A DNA stretch of 64,000 bases from Microbacterium rhizomatis (GTDB lineage Bacteria > Actinomycetota > Actinomycetes > Actinomycetales > Microbacteriaceae), in assembly GCF_008710745.1 (NCBI RefSeq), contig NZ_VYSA01000001.1:1240001-1304000 (forward strand), read 5' to 3'. Under the pieces are notes generated by a model. That model worked only from the letters and a program-made list of their open reading frames with translations. It was not told the DNA's origin and did not search any database. Both the position numbers and the translations under genes were made by a program. Below, one piece after another: positions 44,370 to 53,311 of the stretch; the stretch's first letter is position 1; every line of letters starts with the position of its first letter.

Positions 44370-46067
44370 ATGGATGCGACGGCGCCCCCCTCACTCCCCC
44401 CCGAGCATTCGTCGCGCGGAGAGACCGGACCCCTCGCTCTTCCGACGCCGAGACCGCGCATGCAGTGGGATGCCTGGGGCGACGGCACCCACCCCGCGCA
44501 CCTGCCACCCGGGGCGAAGGCGCTCGTGGCCACCGTTCTTCCCGGCCGCGCGCACCCGATCCCGCGGCGCCCCGCGCAGGACGCCCCGCTCACGCCGTCG
44601 CGGATCGCGGGGGCCGATCTCGCCGCGCTCGGAGCGATCGTCGGCACCGCGAACGCGACCCGTGACGACGGCATCCGACGGCTCCACCTCGGAGGCAAGA
44701 GCACGCCCGACCTGCTGCGTCGGCGCCTGTCGCCTGTCCAGCAGGCACCGGATGCCGTCATCTCGCCCGCCACCCACGGTGAGACGCTCCGCGTCCTCGT
44801 CGAGTGCGCCGCTCGAGGCATCGCGGTCGTTCCCTTCGGCGGCGGGACGAGCGTCGTCGGCGGCGTCGACCCCGAAGCGGGCCGTCACTCCTCGATCGTC
44901 GTGCTCGATCTCGGCCGCACCGCCGCGCTCCAGGACATCGACGAGGTCTCCCTGCTGGCCACCTTCGGCGCAGGAACCACCGGGCCCCAGGTCGAGGAGC
45001 TGCTCGGGGCGCGCGGGTACACGCTCGGCCACTTCCCGCAGAGCTTCGAGTTCGCCTCGATCGGCGGCTTCGCCGCCACCCGCTCGAGCGGTCAGGCCTC
45101 GCGCGGGTACGGCCGATTCGACGATGTCGTGCATGCCCTGCGCGTCGCGACCCCGGTCGGCGAACTCCACCTCGGCAGGGCCCCGGCGAGCGCGGCGGGA
45201 CCTGACCTCCGCGAGCTCTTCCTGGGCTCGGAGGGGGCGTTCGGCGTGATCACGGAGGTCACCGTCCGCATCCGCCCCGTGCCCGCGGTCACGCGCTACG
45301 GAGCGTGGACCTTCCCCGACTTCGCCTCCGGTGCCGCCGCTCTCCGCGCTCTCACTCAGCGCGGGATCCGTCCCACCGTCCTTCGGCTGAGCGATGAGGC
45401 CGAGACCCGGGTCAATGCCCTGATGGGCGGCCACCTGACGCGTCTGCGCGGCTGCCTCGCGGTGGCGACTTTCGAGACGACGGCGACCTCCGTGGGCGCG
45501 AGCGACGACGAGGCCGCGATCGCCGCAGAGGCGACTCAGGCGATCTTCGTCGCGCACGGCGCCAAACCCCGCGGCGCCGATCCTGCCCGATCCTGGGAGC
45601 GCGGGCGCTTCGCGTCGCCCGCGCTCCGCGACACGCTGCTGGACATCGGCGTGCTCGCCGAGACGCTCGAGACCGCGGCGACCTGGTCCCGCCTGGATGC
45701 CGTCAAGCAGGCCGTCACCGACGCACTGACGACGAGTCTCATCGCCGATGGCACGAAGCCGATCGTGATGTGCCACATCTCGCACGTGTACCCGGCGGGC
45801 GCCTCGCTGTATTTCACGGTGATCGCGGCTCTGACCCCCGATCCGGGTGCCCAGTGGGCGCGGGCGAAGGATGCCGCGTCCCGCGCGATGCTCGAGGCCG
45901 GTGCGACGATCACCCATCACCACGCTGTGGGTCGCGATCACCGCCGCTACCTCCAGGACGAGATCGGTCCGCTCGGCGTCGCCGTGCTGCGCGCCGTGAA
46001 GGACGCCCTGGATCCTCGAGGGATCATGAACCCCGGCGCGCTCGTCGGCGACGGCGAAGCCGGATGA
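44370..46067 (+). CDS. FAD-binding oxidase, alkyldihydroxyacetonephosphate synthase-like
   Basis: The 565-residue VAO-family flavoprotein has the FAD motif F-G-G-G-T-S-V-V-G-G-V near residue 150 and the AGPS-like stretch H-F-P-Q-S-F-E-F-A-S-I-G-G-F-A-A-T-R-S-S-G. Its C-terminus carries H-H-H-A-V-G, the AGPS active-site histidine block. AGPS swaps the acyl chain of acyl-DHAP for an alkyl chain, giving ether lipids. DHAP from GlpD next door and the adjacent lipid kinase fit this pathway. Whether the bacterial enzyme makes ether bonds is unproven. Confidence 0.88.
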   Translation: MDATAPPSLPPEHSSRGETGPLALPTPRPRMQWDAWGDGTHPAHLPPGAKALVATVLPGRAHPIPRRPAQDAPLTPSRIAGADLAALGAIVGTANATRDDGIRRLHLGGKSTPDLLRRRLSPVQQAPDAVISPATHGETLRVLVECAARGIAVVPFGGGTSVVGGVDPEAGRHSSIVVLDLGRTAALQDIDEVSLLATFGAGTTGPQVEELLGARGYTLGHFPQSFEFASIGGFAATRSSGQASRGYGRFDDVVHALRVATPVGELHLGRAPASAAGPDLRELFLGSEGAFGVITEVTVRIRPVPAVTRYGAWTFPDFASGAAALRALTQRGIRPTVLRLSDEAETRVNALMGGHLTRLRGCLAVATFETTATSVGASDDEAAIAAEATQAIFVAHGAKPRGADPARSWERGRFASPALRDTLLDIGVLAETLETAATWSRLDAVKQAVTDALTTSLIADGTKPIVMCHISHVYPAGASLYFTVIAALTPDPGAQWARAKDAASRAMLEAGATITHHHAVGRDHRRYLQDEIGPLGVAVLRAVKDALDPRGIMNPGALVGDGEAG

Positions 46068-46996
46068 ACGTCACCCTGCTCGCCAATCCTGCCGCCCGTT
46101 CCGGCGCGCACACCAGGGCTGCCCCCGAGGCGGCCGAGCGACTGCGTGCACACGGCATCCGCACGACGATCATCAGCGGCGGGAGCGCCGCCGAGTCCTC
46201 CGATCTGCTGCGCAAGGCGCTCGAGATCGGCACGGACGCCGTCGTCGTGGCCGGAGGCGACGGCACGGTGCACCTCGCGATCCAGGAGCTCGCCGGGAGC
46301 GGCATCCCCCTCGGGATCATCCCCTCGGGCACGGGCAACGACCTGGCCTCTGCCGTGGGCCTGCGCGAACTCGACGTCGCCGCTGCCGCCGACACGATCG
46401 CCGCGGGGTGGAGGCGCCGCCTCGATCTCGCCAGGGTCACGCGCGAGGACGGCACGACCGAGTTCTTCGGCAGCGTGCTCGCGAGCGGCTTCGACTCGCG
46501 CGTGAACGACCGCGCGAACGCGATGCGGTGGCCCCGCGGAGGATCGCGCTACAACATCGCGATCCTCATCGAATTCCTGACGCTGCGCGGCATCCCCTAC
46601 GAGGTCGAGCTCACGCTGGCAGACGGATCGACCGAGCGCATCTCGGGTGACCTCGTGATGGCGACGATCGGCAACGGCGACACGTACGGAGGCGGGATCC
46701 CGATCTGCCCCGCCGCCGATCCGTCCGATGGGCTCCTCGACGTGACGATCGTGCGCCCCGCGGGACGCCTGCGACTGCTTCGGCTGCTCCCCCGCGTGTA
46801 CAAGGGCACGCACGCGTCCGTCCCCGAGGTGTCGATGTTCCGCGTGCTCAGCGCACGGCTGGCCTCGCCCGGCGTCACCGCGTACGCCGACGGAGATCCG
46901 ATCGGCGTGCTGCCGCTGGTCGTCGACGTCGTTCCGGCCGCGCTGTCGCTCTTCGCGCCCGAACCGCGCGCGTCCCGTCCATCGAGTCCTCGCTAG
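46064..46996 (+). CDS. Diacylglycerol kinase family lipid kinase
   Basis: The 310-residue protein has the DAGK catalytic motif V-V-A-G-G-D-G-T-V near residue 62, the nucleotide motif P-S-G-T-G-N-D-L-A and the C-terminal Y-A-D-G-D-P segment. Such kinases phosphorylate diacylglycerol or related alcohols. The M. tuberculosis counterpart in the same gene order, Rv2252, has been linked to phosphatidylinositol mannoside synthesis. The ATG overlaps the flavoprotein stop (ATGA), and the stop overlaps the convergent esterase. Confidence 0.92.
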   Translation: MNVTLLANPAARSGAHTRAAPEAAERLRAHGIRTTIISGGSAAESSDLLRKALEIGTDAVVVAGGDGTVHLAIQELAGSGIPLGIIPSGTGNDLASAVGLRELDVAAAADTIAAGWRRRLDLARVTREDGTTEFFGSVLASGFDSRVNDRANAMRWPRGGSRYNIAILIEFLTLRGIPYEVELTLADGSTERISGDLVMATIGNGDTYGGGIPICPAADPSDGLLDVTIVRPAGRLRLLRLLPRVYKGTHASVPEVSMFRVLSARLASPGVTAYADGDPIGVLPLVVDVVPAALSLFAPEPRASRPSSPR

Positions 46997-48285
46997 GGGC
47001 CGGCGAGTCCGAGCGCGTGCCCGAGCAGCGGTATCGCCCGCGCGAGGCCGCCGTCCAGCGCGGGCCCGACGTGGCCGGCTCCCGGCACCGTCTCGACGAA
47101 CACGGTGAATCCGGCCGCGCGGGCGGCATCGGCGTTGGCGAGCGTTCCCGCGCCGAACTGCCCGTCATCGCCGCCGGTCGTGAAGACCGCCGTGTGACCG
47201 GCGTACGACCCGGCGGGCGCGGCGGCCATGACCGCCGCGGGTTTTGCCGCCTCGAATGCGGCGCTGTCACCGCCGAACACCTTCGCGATCGTCGCGTCGA
47301 CGGTCTCCGAGCCGGGGAACTCGTTGCCCGAGACATCCAGCAGGTTGCCCCAGATCTCAGGATGCTGGCTGCCCCACAGTGTCGCGCACGCCCCGCCGTT
47401 GGAGTATCCGCCGATCACCCACGAAGAGGGTGCGTCGATGATGTTCAGGTGCGTCCTCGCCCAGGCGGGGATTCCTGCGTTGAAGTAGGTCGAGACCGCG
47501 CCGAAGGTCGTGGAGTCGTGGCACGCGGGGTCTACGGTCGGGCTGGAGAGCTGATCGGCGATGATCGTGATCGGCGCAAGGCCGCCGTGCTGGGCGGCGA
47601 AGGCGTCCATCGCCTTCGCGATCGCGTTCGGCTCGGGGGAACCCGGCTGCCCCATCATGAAGACCAGGAGCGGAAGAGGCGGCGGATCGGCCACGAGGGC
47701 GGCGGGTGGCAGGTAGATCGACGCGTCTCTCGCAGCGAACCCCGGCGAGGGGATGGCGTTCTCGCCGCTGAGCGCGCCCACTTCGCCCTTCTGGGGCATC
47801 CCCGCCGGAGGCGTCCAGCTGGTGTAGAGAGAGTCCGAGACCGGCGTGGTCGTCCTGGCCGGCAGCGAGATCGGTCCGACGGCCTGGACTCCGACGATCG
47901 CGGCGATCGTGTGGGTGATGCTGAACGCGCGGTTCACCCCGAGCGCGCCGAGGACCAGAGAGGAGAGGATCAGCAGCACGGCGATCAGGCGTCGCCACCA
48001 GGGCGCACTCCACAGCGCCGCGACCCCGACACCCATCGATCCGAGTCCGATCGCGGCCCACAGCTCCGCCGGACCGGGGATCTGCACGCCGAACGTCTTC
48101 TGCGCATCGAAGAAGGTCACCATGCCGACCGCGACCCCCGCCCCCGCGAGCGCACCGATCAGGAGACGGCGGGGATGGCGCGGCGACACCGAGGCGACCA
48201 CGACGATCAGCACGGCGGTGAGGATGCCGCATCCCGGAAGTATGCCCCCGTCGATCAGTTCGAGTCCGAGGAGCCAGTAGATCAC
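46993..48285 (-). CDS. Membrane-anchored esterase, probable aminoacyl-PG hydrolase partner
   Basis: The 430-residue protein has four or five N-terminal membrane segments (to about residue 125), then an extracytoplasmic alpha/beta-hydrolase domain of the esterase D/antigen 85 type with G-G-Y-S-N-G-G (S295), an Asp in T-G-G-D-D-G and a His in P-G-A-G-H. It is encoded directly after the MprF-like gene with a 4-bp overlap. Comparable synthase-hydrolase pairs (such as PA0920/PA0919 in Pseudomonas) add and remove aminoacyl groups on phosphatidylglycerol, so that is the likely role here. Confidence 0.82.
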   Translation of the reverse strand: MIYWLLGLELIDGGILPGCGILTAVLIVVVASVSPRHPRRLLIGALAGAGVAVGMVTFFDAQKTFGVQIPGPAELWAAIGLGSMGVGVAALWSAPWWRRLIAVLLILSSLVLGALGVNRAFSITHTIAAIVGVQAVGPISLPARTTTPVSDSLYTSWTPPAGMPQKGEVGALSGENAIPSPGFAARDASIYLPPAALVADPPPLPLLVFMMGQPGSPEPNAIAKAMDAFAAQHGGLAPITIIADQLSSPTVDPACHDSTTFGAVSTYFNAGIPAWARTHLNIIDAPSSWVIGGYSNGGACATLWGSQHPEIWGNLLDVSGNEFPGSETVDATIAKVFGGDSAAFEAAKPAAVMAAAPAGSYAGHTAVFTTGGDDGQFGAGTLANADAARAAGFTVFVETVPGAGHVGPALDGGLARAIPLLGHALGLAGP

Positions 48286-50843
48286 CGCGGCCCGCCGGTG
48301 GTCGTGGCGGGGCCGGCCAGCAGGTTCCGGATCAGCGTGACGTACTCCCGCGGGGAAGCGTCGGGAAGGTAGGCGCGCCCGACGGCCGAGCCGATCGCGG
48401 GGAGCGATACCGGGTCGGCGTAGGCCATGTACAGCGTCCGGTACGCGGGGTGGAACTTGCTCTTGAAGCGGAACAGGGAGGCGAATCCGTACACGGGTTC
48501 GAGGGCGGTGCCGAGCCAGCCGAGGAACGACGACAGCGTCGTCGGCTCCGGGGCCGCCTCACCGTCGGCGAGTGGCTTCTCGGCCAGAGGCGCGCCCGAC
48601 AGACTCAGCAACTCGAGGCCCTGCTGCTTCATCAGCAGGGCGGCCTTGGCGACGAGGAATTCCATCACACCGTTCGGCGCGGCCGCGTCGCGGCGCATGA
48701 AGTCGAGGGTCCATCCGACCAGCACGCCGTCCCGCCACGAAGGCATCCAGCTCGTCACGGCGCGAAGGTGCCCGTGGGCATCGACGGCGAGCAGCAGGGC
48801 GACGTCCGGGTCGGTGAGCTCTTCGATGCCGCCCAGTGTGAACCCCATCTCGGGCAGGGCGCGCTCGGTCACCCACTGCTCGCTGATCGCGACGATCTGC
48901 GAGGCCATCGCCGGCGTCAGCGCGCGCCAGCTGGTCCACTGCGCGGTCATGCCCTCGCGCTCGGCTCGGTTGAGCGGGTGGCGCACCTTCTGCCACGATT
49001 TGCCGACCATCTCGAGCTCGGGAAGGTGCATGACCGTCTCCTCGCCGACCGAGGCGACGTGCCAGCCCATCTCGGCGAACGCGGGCAGATAGTCGTCGTG
49101 GATGCTGTAGAACACCGGCGTCCAGCCACGAGAGATCGCGAACTCGGCGAATCCTCGCAGCGTGTCGGCCGCTCGCTCCGCCGTGCACAGCGGGTCGGCG
49201 ACGGCGAGCGCCACTCCGCCCTCGACGCGGTACGCGACAGCCGCCTGTCCGTCGTCGCTGAACCAGTGCTCGGTCCCGCGCCACGTGCCGATGAACGAGA
49301 GGGTGCCGCCTCCGCGGCGAAGAAGTTCCCGGTAGCGCGTCGAGGACTCGGCGGCGGCACCGCCGGAGCGCGTGGTGGCCCGGTAGAGGCGCAGGATCGC
49401 TATCACCGCGACCAGCCAGAAAACCACGCCCGTCCACTGATAGACGACGAGCCCCGCCCCCTGGCGCGGATAGGGCGTCTGGCCGAAGCCCTCCAGGAAG
49501 ATCGGCGGGATGAACCGGCGCACCGCCTCGACGAACAGATCGGCCGGACTCGGCTGCACGCCGAAAGCCCGCGGGAAGAGCGACTCGACGAGCAGGAACA
49601 CGACCACGCACATGACGAAGGCGGTGCCGATCGTGCTCCAGAGGGTGCGAACCGCCGCACGCGGAGCACGCACAAGGAATCGGCGGCGCGTGACGATCAG
49701 CGTGACGAGCACGGCGATCGGAACCCCCATCGCAGAGATCACCCACAGCGCCCACTCGAACGCCGCGCCGCCGGCGGGGTCGGTGAAGGTGACATCGCCG
49801 AGCACGAGCGAGCCGATGGCGAGCGCCGCCAGCGAGGCGTTCACACCCACGGCGATCATCCACGCAGCTCTCCGACCTGATCGCAGTCCCCATGCGGCGA
49901 CCACGAGGAGGACGAGCGGCACGATCGCCAGCAGCGCCGGTCCGACGCCGCGGGTCACGAACAGCGCGAACTCGTGGTCGCAGACGCGGGCGTACTGTGC
50001 GGCGCATCGGTTCACGATCTTCTGGTCGAACTGGGCGAACGAGGTCGCCACCAGCGACAGTGGGCCGCGCCCGCCCCCGGCGACGAGAGCGGCGATGGGG
50101 CCGAGCCCGGTGACCGCGACGATCGTCGCGACCAGCGACCGCGTCTCGCGGGTGGAGCTGCTGTGCCACGGGCGGCGCGGCACTCCGCGCGCGAACAGGA
50201 CGCCCAGCCCCAGTCCGGTGAGCGCGGCGAGCAGGCGATACCACGAGTCGACATCGCCCGCATAGAGCGCGAACATCCCCAGCACCGCGAGGGCGGCCAC
50301 CCGGATCCGCCGACGCCAGAGGGCACCGGCCAGTCCCGAGGCCGCCAGGAGCGCCCCCGCCATCATGATCGCCGGGTCGAGCACCGTTGCCTGGGTGGCG
50401 GCGGCACTCACCTCCGGAGTATCCGAGAGCAGCAGCTGCACAGTGGCGCCCGCGAAAAGGGCGATCAGACCGGTGATGACCATCGCGAGCACGGTCCGAG
50501 CCGACCCCAGGATCCGCTCAGCCCCCGCGAGCACCGTCAGGGCGAGGATGAGCGAGACGATCGCATCCACCGGCGAGTCGGGGACGATGAGCGACGTGCC
50601 CGCGGCCCACCAGCCGGCGGGCGTCATCAACGACATCGCGCCCCACCCGAGCGCGTCGGGAACGTGGGCCCCTTCGAGGGCACCGCTGAGGGCGGACGCG
50701 ACGAGGACGATGGCCGCGAAGCCGACGGCGACCGGGTTCCGCCGCGCGTAACCGCCGACGCCGGTCAGGCGACGGCGAACCCACGACGGGGCGGGCATCT
50801 CGTCATCGACCCGCTCGACCGCGTCCACGGTCGGTCCGTCCAT
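48282..50843 (-). CDS. MprF-like aminoacyl-phosphatidylglycerol synthase/flippase
   Basis: The 853-residue protein has about six N-terminal membrane segments, five to seven more in a second block, and a C-terminal DUF2156 GNAT-like domain (from about residue 530) with F-Y-S-I-H-D-D-Y-L-P and V-R-H-P-L-N-R-A. DUF2156 domains transfer an amino acid from aminoacyl-tRNA to phosphatidylglycerol, giving resistance to cationic peptides; the amino acid cannot be read. A GGGGAG ribosome-binding site precedes the ATG. Confidence 0.85.
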   Translation of the reverse strand: MDGPTVDAVERVDDEMPAPSWVRRRLTGVGGYARRNPVAVGFAAIVLVASALSGALEGAHVPDALGWGAMSLMTPAGWWAAGTSLIVPDSPVDAIVSLILALTVLAGAERILGSARTVLAMVITGLIALFAGATVQLLLSDTPEVSAAATQATVLDPAIMMAGALLAASGLAGALWRRRIRVAALAVLGMFALYAGDVDSWYRLLAALTGLGLGVLFARGVPRRPWHSSSTRETRSLVATIVAVTGLGPIAALVAGGGRGPLSLVATSFAQFDQKIVNRCAAQYARVCDHEFALFVTRGVGPALLAIVPLVLLVVAAWGLRSGRRAAWMIAVGVNASLAALAIGSLVLGDVTFTDPAGGAAFEWALWVISAMGVPIAVLVTLIVTRRRFLVRAPRAAVRTLWSTIGTAFVMCVVVFLLVESLFPRAFGVQPSPADLFVEAVRRFIPPIFLEGFGQTPYPRQGAGLVVYQWTGVVFWLVAVIAILRLYRATTRSGGAAAESSTRYRELLRRGGGTLSFIGTWRGTEHWFSDDGQAAVAYRVEGGVALAVADPLCTAERAADTLRGFAEFAISRGWTPVFYSIHDDYLPAFAEMGWHVASVGEETVMHLPELEMVGKSWQKVRHPLNRAEREGMTAQWTSWRALTPAMASQIVAISEQWVTERALPEMGFTLGGIEELTDPDVALLLAVDAHGHLRAVTSWMPSWRDGVLVGWTLDFMRRDAAAPNGVMEFLVAKAALLMKQQGLELLSLSGAPLAEKPLADGEAAPEPTTLSSFLGWLGTALEPVYGFASLFRFKSKFHPAYRTLYMAYADPVSLPAIGSAVGRAYLPDASPREYVTLIRNLLAGPATTTGGPR

Positions 50844-50939
50844 GCACTCCCCGTCTCTCCAACGAGGAGATCCTATGACGGCGCGCTGTGCCGGCGCCCC
50901 TATCCACCTATGGGCGGGATATGCGTCAGCCCTGAGAGG

Positions 50940-51182
50940 TCAGTGCGTCGCCTGCACGCTGCGAAGACGGGCGATCACCTGGTCGCGCAGTTCGTCGGGA
51001 GCGGTCTCCTTGCACGCCCTCGCCACCACTTCGGTGAGAGTGCGCGCCACGAGAGCCTCTTCCTGGCACTGCGGGCAGTTCTCCAGGTGGTCGGCGATGT
51101 CTACCGCCGACGTCTTGCAGACCTCGTGCCGCAGGTACTCCTCGAGGTCGCGCCTGGCCTTGTCGCAGCCGCAATCGCTCAT
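50940..51182 (-). CDS. rsrA: Zinc anti-sigma factor, RsrA type
   Basis: The 80-residue protein has the ZAS motif H32-x3-C36-x2-C39 in H-L-E-N-C-P-Q-C, plus C4, C6, C22 and C57. RsrA-type proteins hold the sigma factor until thiol oxidation ejects zinc and forms disulfides. The ATG overlaps the sigR stop by 4 bp, so the two are made together. Mycothiol-using actinobacteria use this pair for disulfide stress. Confidence 0.92.
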   Translation of the reverse strand: MSDCGCDKARRDLEEYLRHEVCKTSAVDIADHLENCPQCQEEALVARTLTEVVARACKETAPDELRDQVIARLRSVQATH

Positions 51183-51904
51183 TTCGCGCTCCTTGTGGCG
51201 GCGGTCACGCCGCGTTCCTTCGGCGCGGCTGACTGGATGCCGCGCTCCTTCGCGTAGTCGGCGAGCAGTTCACGAAGAAGTCGTCTGCCACGATGCAGAC
51301 GGCTCATGACCGTGCCGATGGGGGTTTTCATGATGTCGGCGATCTCCTGATAGGCGAAGCCCTCGACGTCGGCGAGGTACACCGCCAGTCGGAAGTCCTC
51401 AGGAATCGCCTGCAGCGCGTCCTTGACGACGGATGCCGGCATCCGATCGATCGCCTCCGCCTCGGCCGAGCGGCTGCTCGTGGCCGTGGTCGATTCGGCT
51501 CCGCCGAGCTGCCAGTCCTCGAGTTCGTCGATCGTGCCCTGATAGGGCTCGCGCTGCTTCTTGCGATACGTGTTGATGTACGTGTTCGTCAGGATGCGAT
51601 AAAGCCACGCCTTGAGATTCGTGCCCTGGGTGAACGTCTTCCACGACGCGAAGGCCTTGACGAACGTCTCCTGCACGAGGTCGGCAGCGTCGGCCGGGTT
51701 GCGGGTCATCCGCATCGCAGCCGCGTACAGCTGGTCCATGAACGGAAGCGCCTGCACCTCGAACTGGGTGCGCGCGTCCGCCGGAGTATCGACCTCGTCG
51801 TTCATCACGCGTAATTCTACGTCGAGGTCCATCGCCTCCCTGTCGGCGACCTCCCACCCGAGGGCGGTGAGGTCCACAGCGGGGCGTTCCATAACGGCAG
51901 GCAT
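51179..51904 (-). CDS. sigR: ECF sigma factor SigR/SigH (disulfide stress)
   Basis: The 241-residue protein has sigma region 2 ([21 protein letters not shown]) and region 4 ([27 protein letters not shown]), the classic SigR match. GAGGAG precedes the chosen ATG. An internal ATG at 51805 has TAGAAT eight bases upstream and would give a 208-residue form. Streptomyces makes long, unstable and short, stable SigR isoforms, so a similar scheme is plausible. A SigR-type promoter lies upstream, inside aroA. Confidence 0.93.
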   Translation of the reverse strand: MPAVMERPAVDLTALGWEVADREAMDLDVELRVMNDEVDTPADARTQFEVQALPFMDQLYAAAMRMTRNPADAADLVQETFVKAFASWKTFTQGTNLKAWLYRILTNTYINTYRKKQREPYQGTIDELEDWQLGGAESTTATSSRSAEAEAIDRMPASVVKDALQAIPEDFRLAVYLADVEGFAYQEIADIMKTPIGTVMSRLHRGRRLLRELLADYAKERGIQSAAPKERGVTAATRSAK

Positions 51905-51949
51905 CGCTCTCCTCACGGCGTCCGGTGATACGGGGGTTCAGTAGGGTAG

Positions 51950-51977
51950 AACACGATGAGTGGCGACGGGTATTCCC
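51950..51977 (-). promoter_or_regulatory. SigR-type autoregulatory promoter overlapping the aroA start
   Basis: On the minus strand GGGAAT (51977-51972) and GTT (51952-51950) are separated by 19 bases, close to the SigR/SigH consensus GGAAT-N18/19-GTT as I recall it. Transcription would begin near 51943 and give a 38-base leader with GAGGAG before sigR. The opposite strand carries the aroA -10 TAGGGT (51942-51947), so the two promoters overlap. Confidence 0.65.
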
Positions 51978-53311
51978 TCCCAGCGACGCGGCCTTCCCCG
52001 GTCCGCGGGGCCTGGAGCGCGCCCATCGCGACGAGCGCGCTGCGAGCGACCGTCGCCGTTCCCGGTTCGAAGTCGCTGACCAATCGCGAGCTGATCCTCG
52101 CGTCCCTCGCCGATGGGCCCAGCCGCCTGTCCGCCCCCCTGCACTCCGACGATTCCGCGCGCATGGTCGACGCCCTCCGTGCGCTCGGGGTAGGCGTCGA
52201 CGAGGTCGAGGGCACCGGCGGGTTCGGACCGGACCTCGAAGTCACGCCGGTGTGGCCGCTGCGGGGTGACATCGAGATCGATTGCGGTCAGGCGGGCACC
52301 GTGATGCGCTTCGTCTCAGCGCTGGCCGGCTTCGCCCGGGGCGACGTGACGATGACCGCGCACGAGAGTGCCCTGCACCGCCCGATGGGCGCGATGATCA
52401 CGGCGCTGCGCGATGTCGGAGTCGACATCGACGATGGCGGCCACTGGGCTCTGCCGTTCACCGTGCGCGGGCGCGGCCACACGCGCGGCGGCGAGATCAC
52501 GATCGACGCGAGCGGTTCGAGCCAGTTCGTCTCGGGCCTGCTGCTGGCTGCCGCGCGATACGACGTCGGACTGCATCTGATCCACTCCGGCGCACGACTG
52601 CCGAGCCAGCCGCACATCGACATGACGATCGAAGCGCTCGGCCACCGCGGAGTGCACGTCGAACGTCCCGCCCCCGCGGAGTGGATCGTGCCGGCCGGGC
52701 CGATCCGCGCGAAGGACATCGCGATCGAGCCGGATCTTTCCAACGCGGCGCCGTTCCTGGCGGCGGCCATGATCGCGGGCGGCTCCGTCTCGGTCACCGG
52801 CTGGCCGGCGCACTCGACACAGCCCGGAGCGATGCTCGGCGACATCCTCACCCAGATGGGTGCGCGCGTGACGCGGAGGGGCGGCGCACTGACCGTCACC
52901 GGGGGCTCGAGCATCCTGGGGATGGATCTGGACCTCTCGGCGGCGGGCGAGCTGGCGCCGACCGTCTTCGCGCTGGCCGCCTTCGCCGACTCTCCGACGA
53001 CGCTGTACGGGATCGGCCACATCCGGGGCCACGAGACCGACCGCATCGCAGCGCTCGTGGGCGAACTGCGCGCGCTCGGCGGCGAGGCGCACGAGCTCGA
53101 CGACGGCATCCGGATCTTCCCCCGGGCGTTGCACGGCGGAACATGGCACGCCCACCACGACCATCGACTCGCCACGACCGGGGCCCTCATCGGCCTCGTC
53201 GTCCCCGGCGTCGAGGTCGATGACATCGGCACCACCGCGAAGACCATGCCGGAGTTCCCCGAGCTGTGGGATCGCATGCTCGCCGGCTCCCCGGAGGGCG
53301 CCCTCGCGTGA
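51956..53311 (+). CDS. aroA: 5-enolpyruvylshikimate-3-phosphate synthase
   Basis: EPSP synthase joins shikimate-3-phosphate and phosphoenolpyruvate on the way to chorismate. The 451-residue protein has P-G-S-K-S-L-T-N-R near residue 33, D-C-G-Q-A-G-T-V-M-R-F and R-G-H-E-T-D-R-I-A. The G-x-A-G-T-x-M-R loop near residue 105 has the form of glyphosate-sensitive class I enzymes. TAGGGT lies eight bases upstream of the ATG, so the message is probably leaderless. It overlaps rsgA by 4 bp. Confidence 0.96.
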   Translation: MSGDGYSLPATRPSPVRGAWSAPIATSALRATVAVPGSKSLTNRELILASLADGPSRLSAPLHSDDSARMVDALRALGVGVDEVEGTGGFGPDLEVTPVWPLRGDIEIDCGQAGTVMRFVSALAGFARGDVTMTAHESALHRPMGAMITALRDVGVDIDDGGHWALPFTVRGRGHTRGGEITIDASGSSQFVSGLLLAAARYDVGLHLIHSGARLPSQPHIDMTIEALGHRGVHVERPAPAEWIVPAGPIRAKDIAIEPDLSNAAPFLAAAMIAGGSVSVTGWPAHSTQPGAMLGDILTQMGARVTRRGGALTVTGGSSILGMDLDLSAAGELAPTVFALAAFADSPTTLYGIGHIRGHETDRIAALVGELRALGGEAHELDDGIRIFPRALHGGTWHAHHDHRLATTGALIGLVVPGVEVDDIGTTAKTMPEFPELWDRMLAGSPEGALA

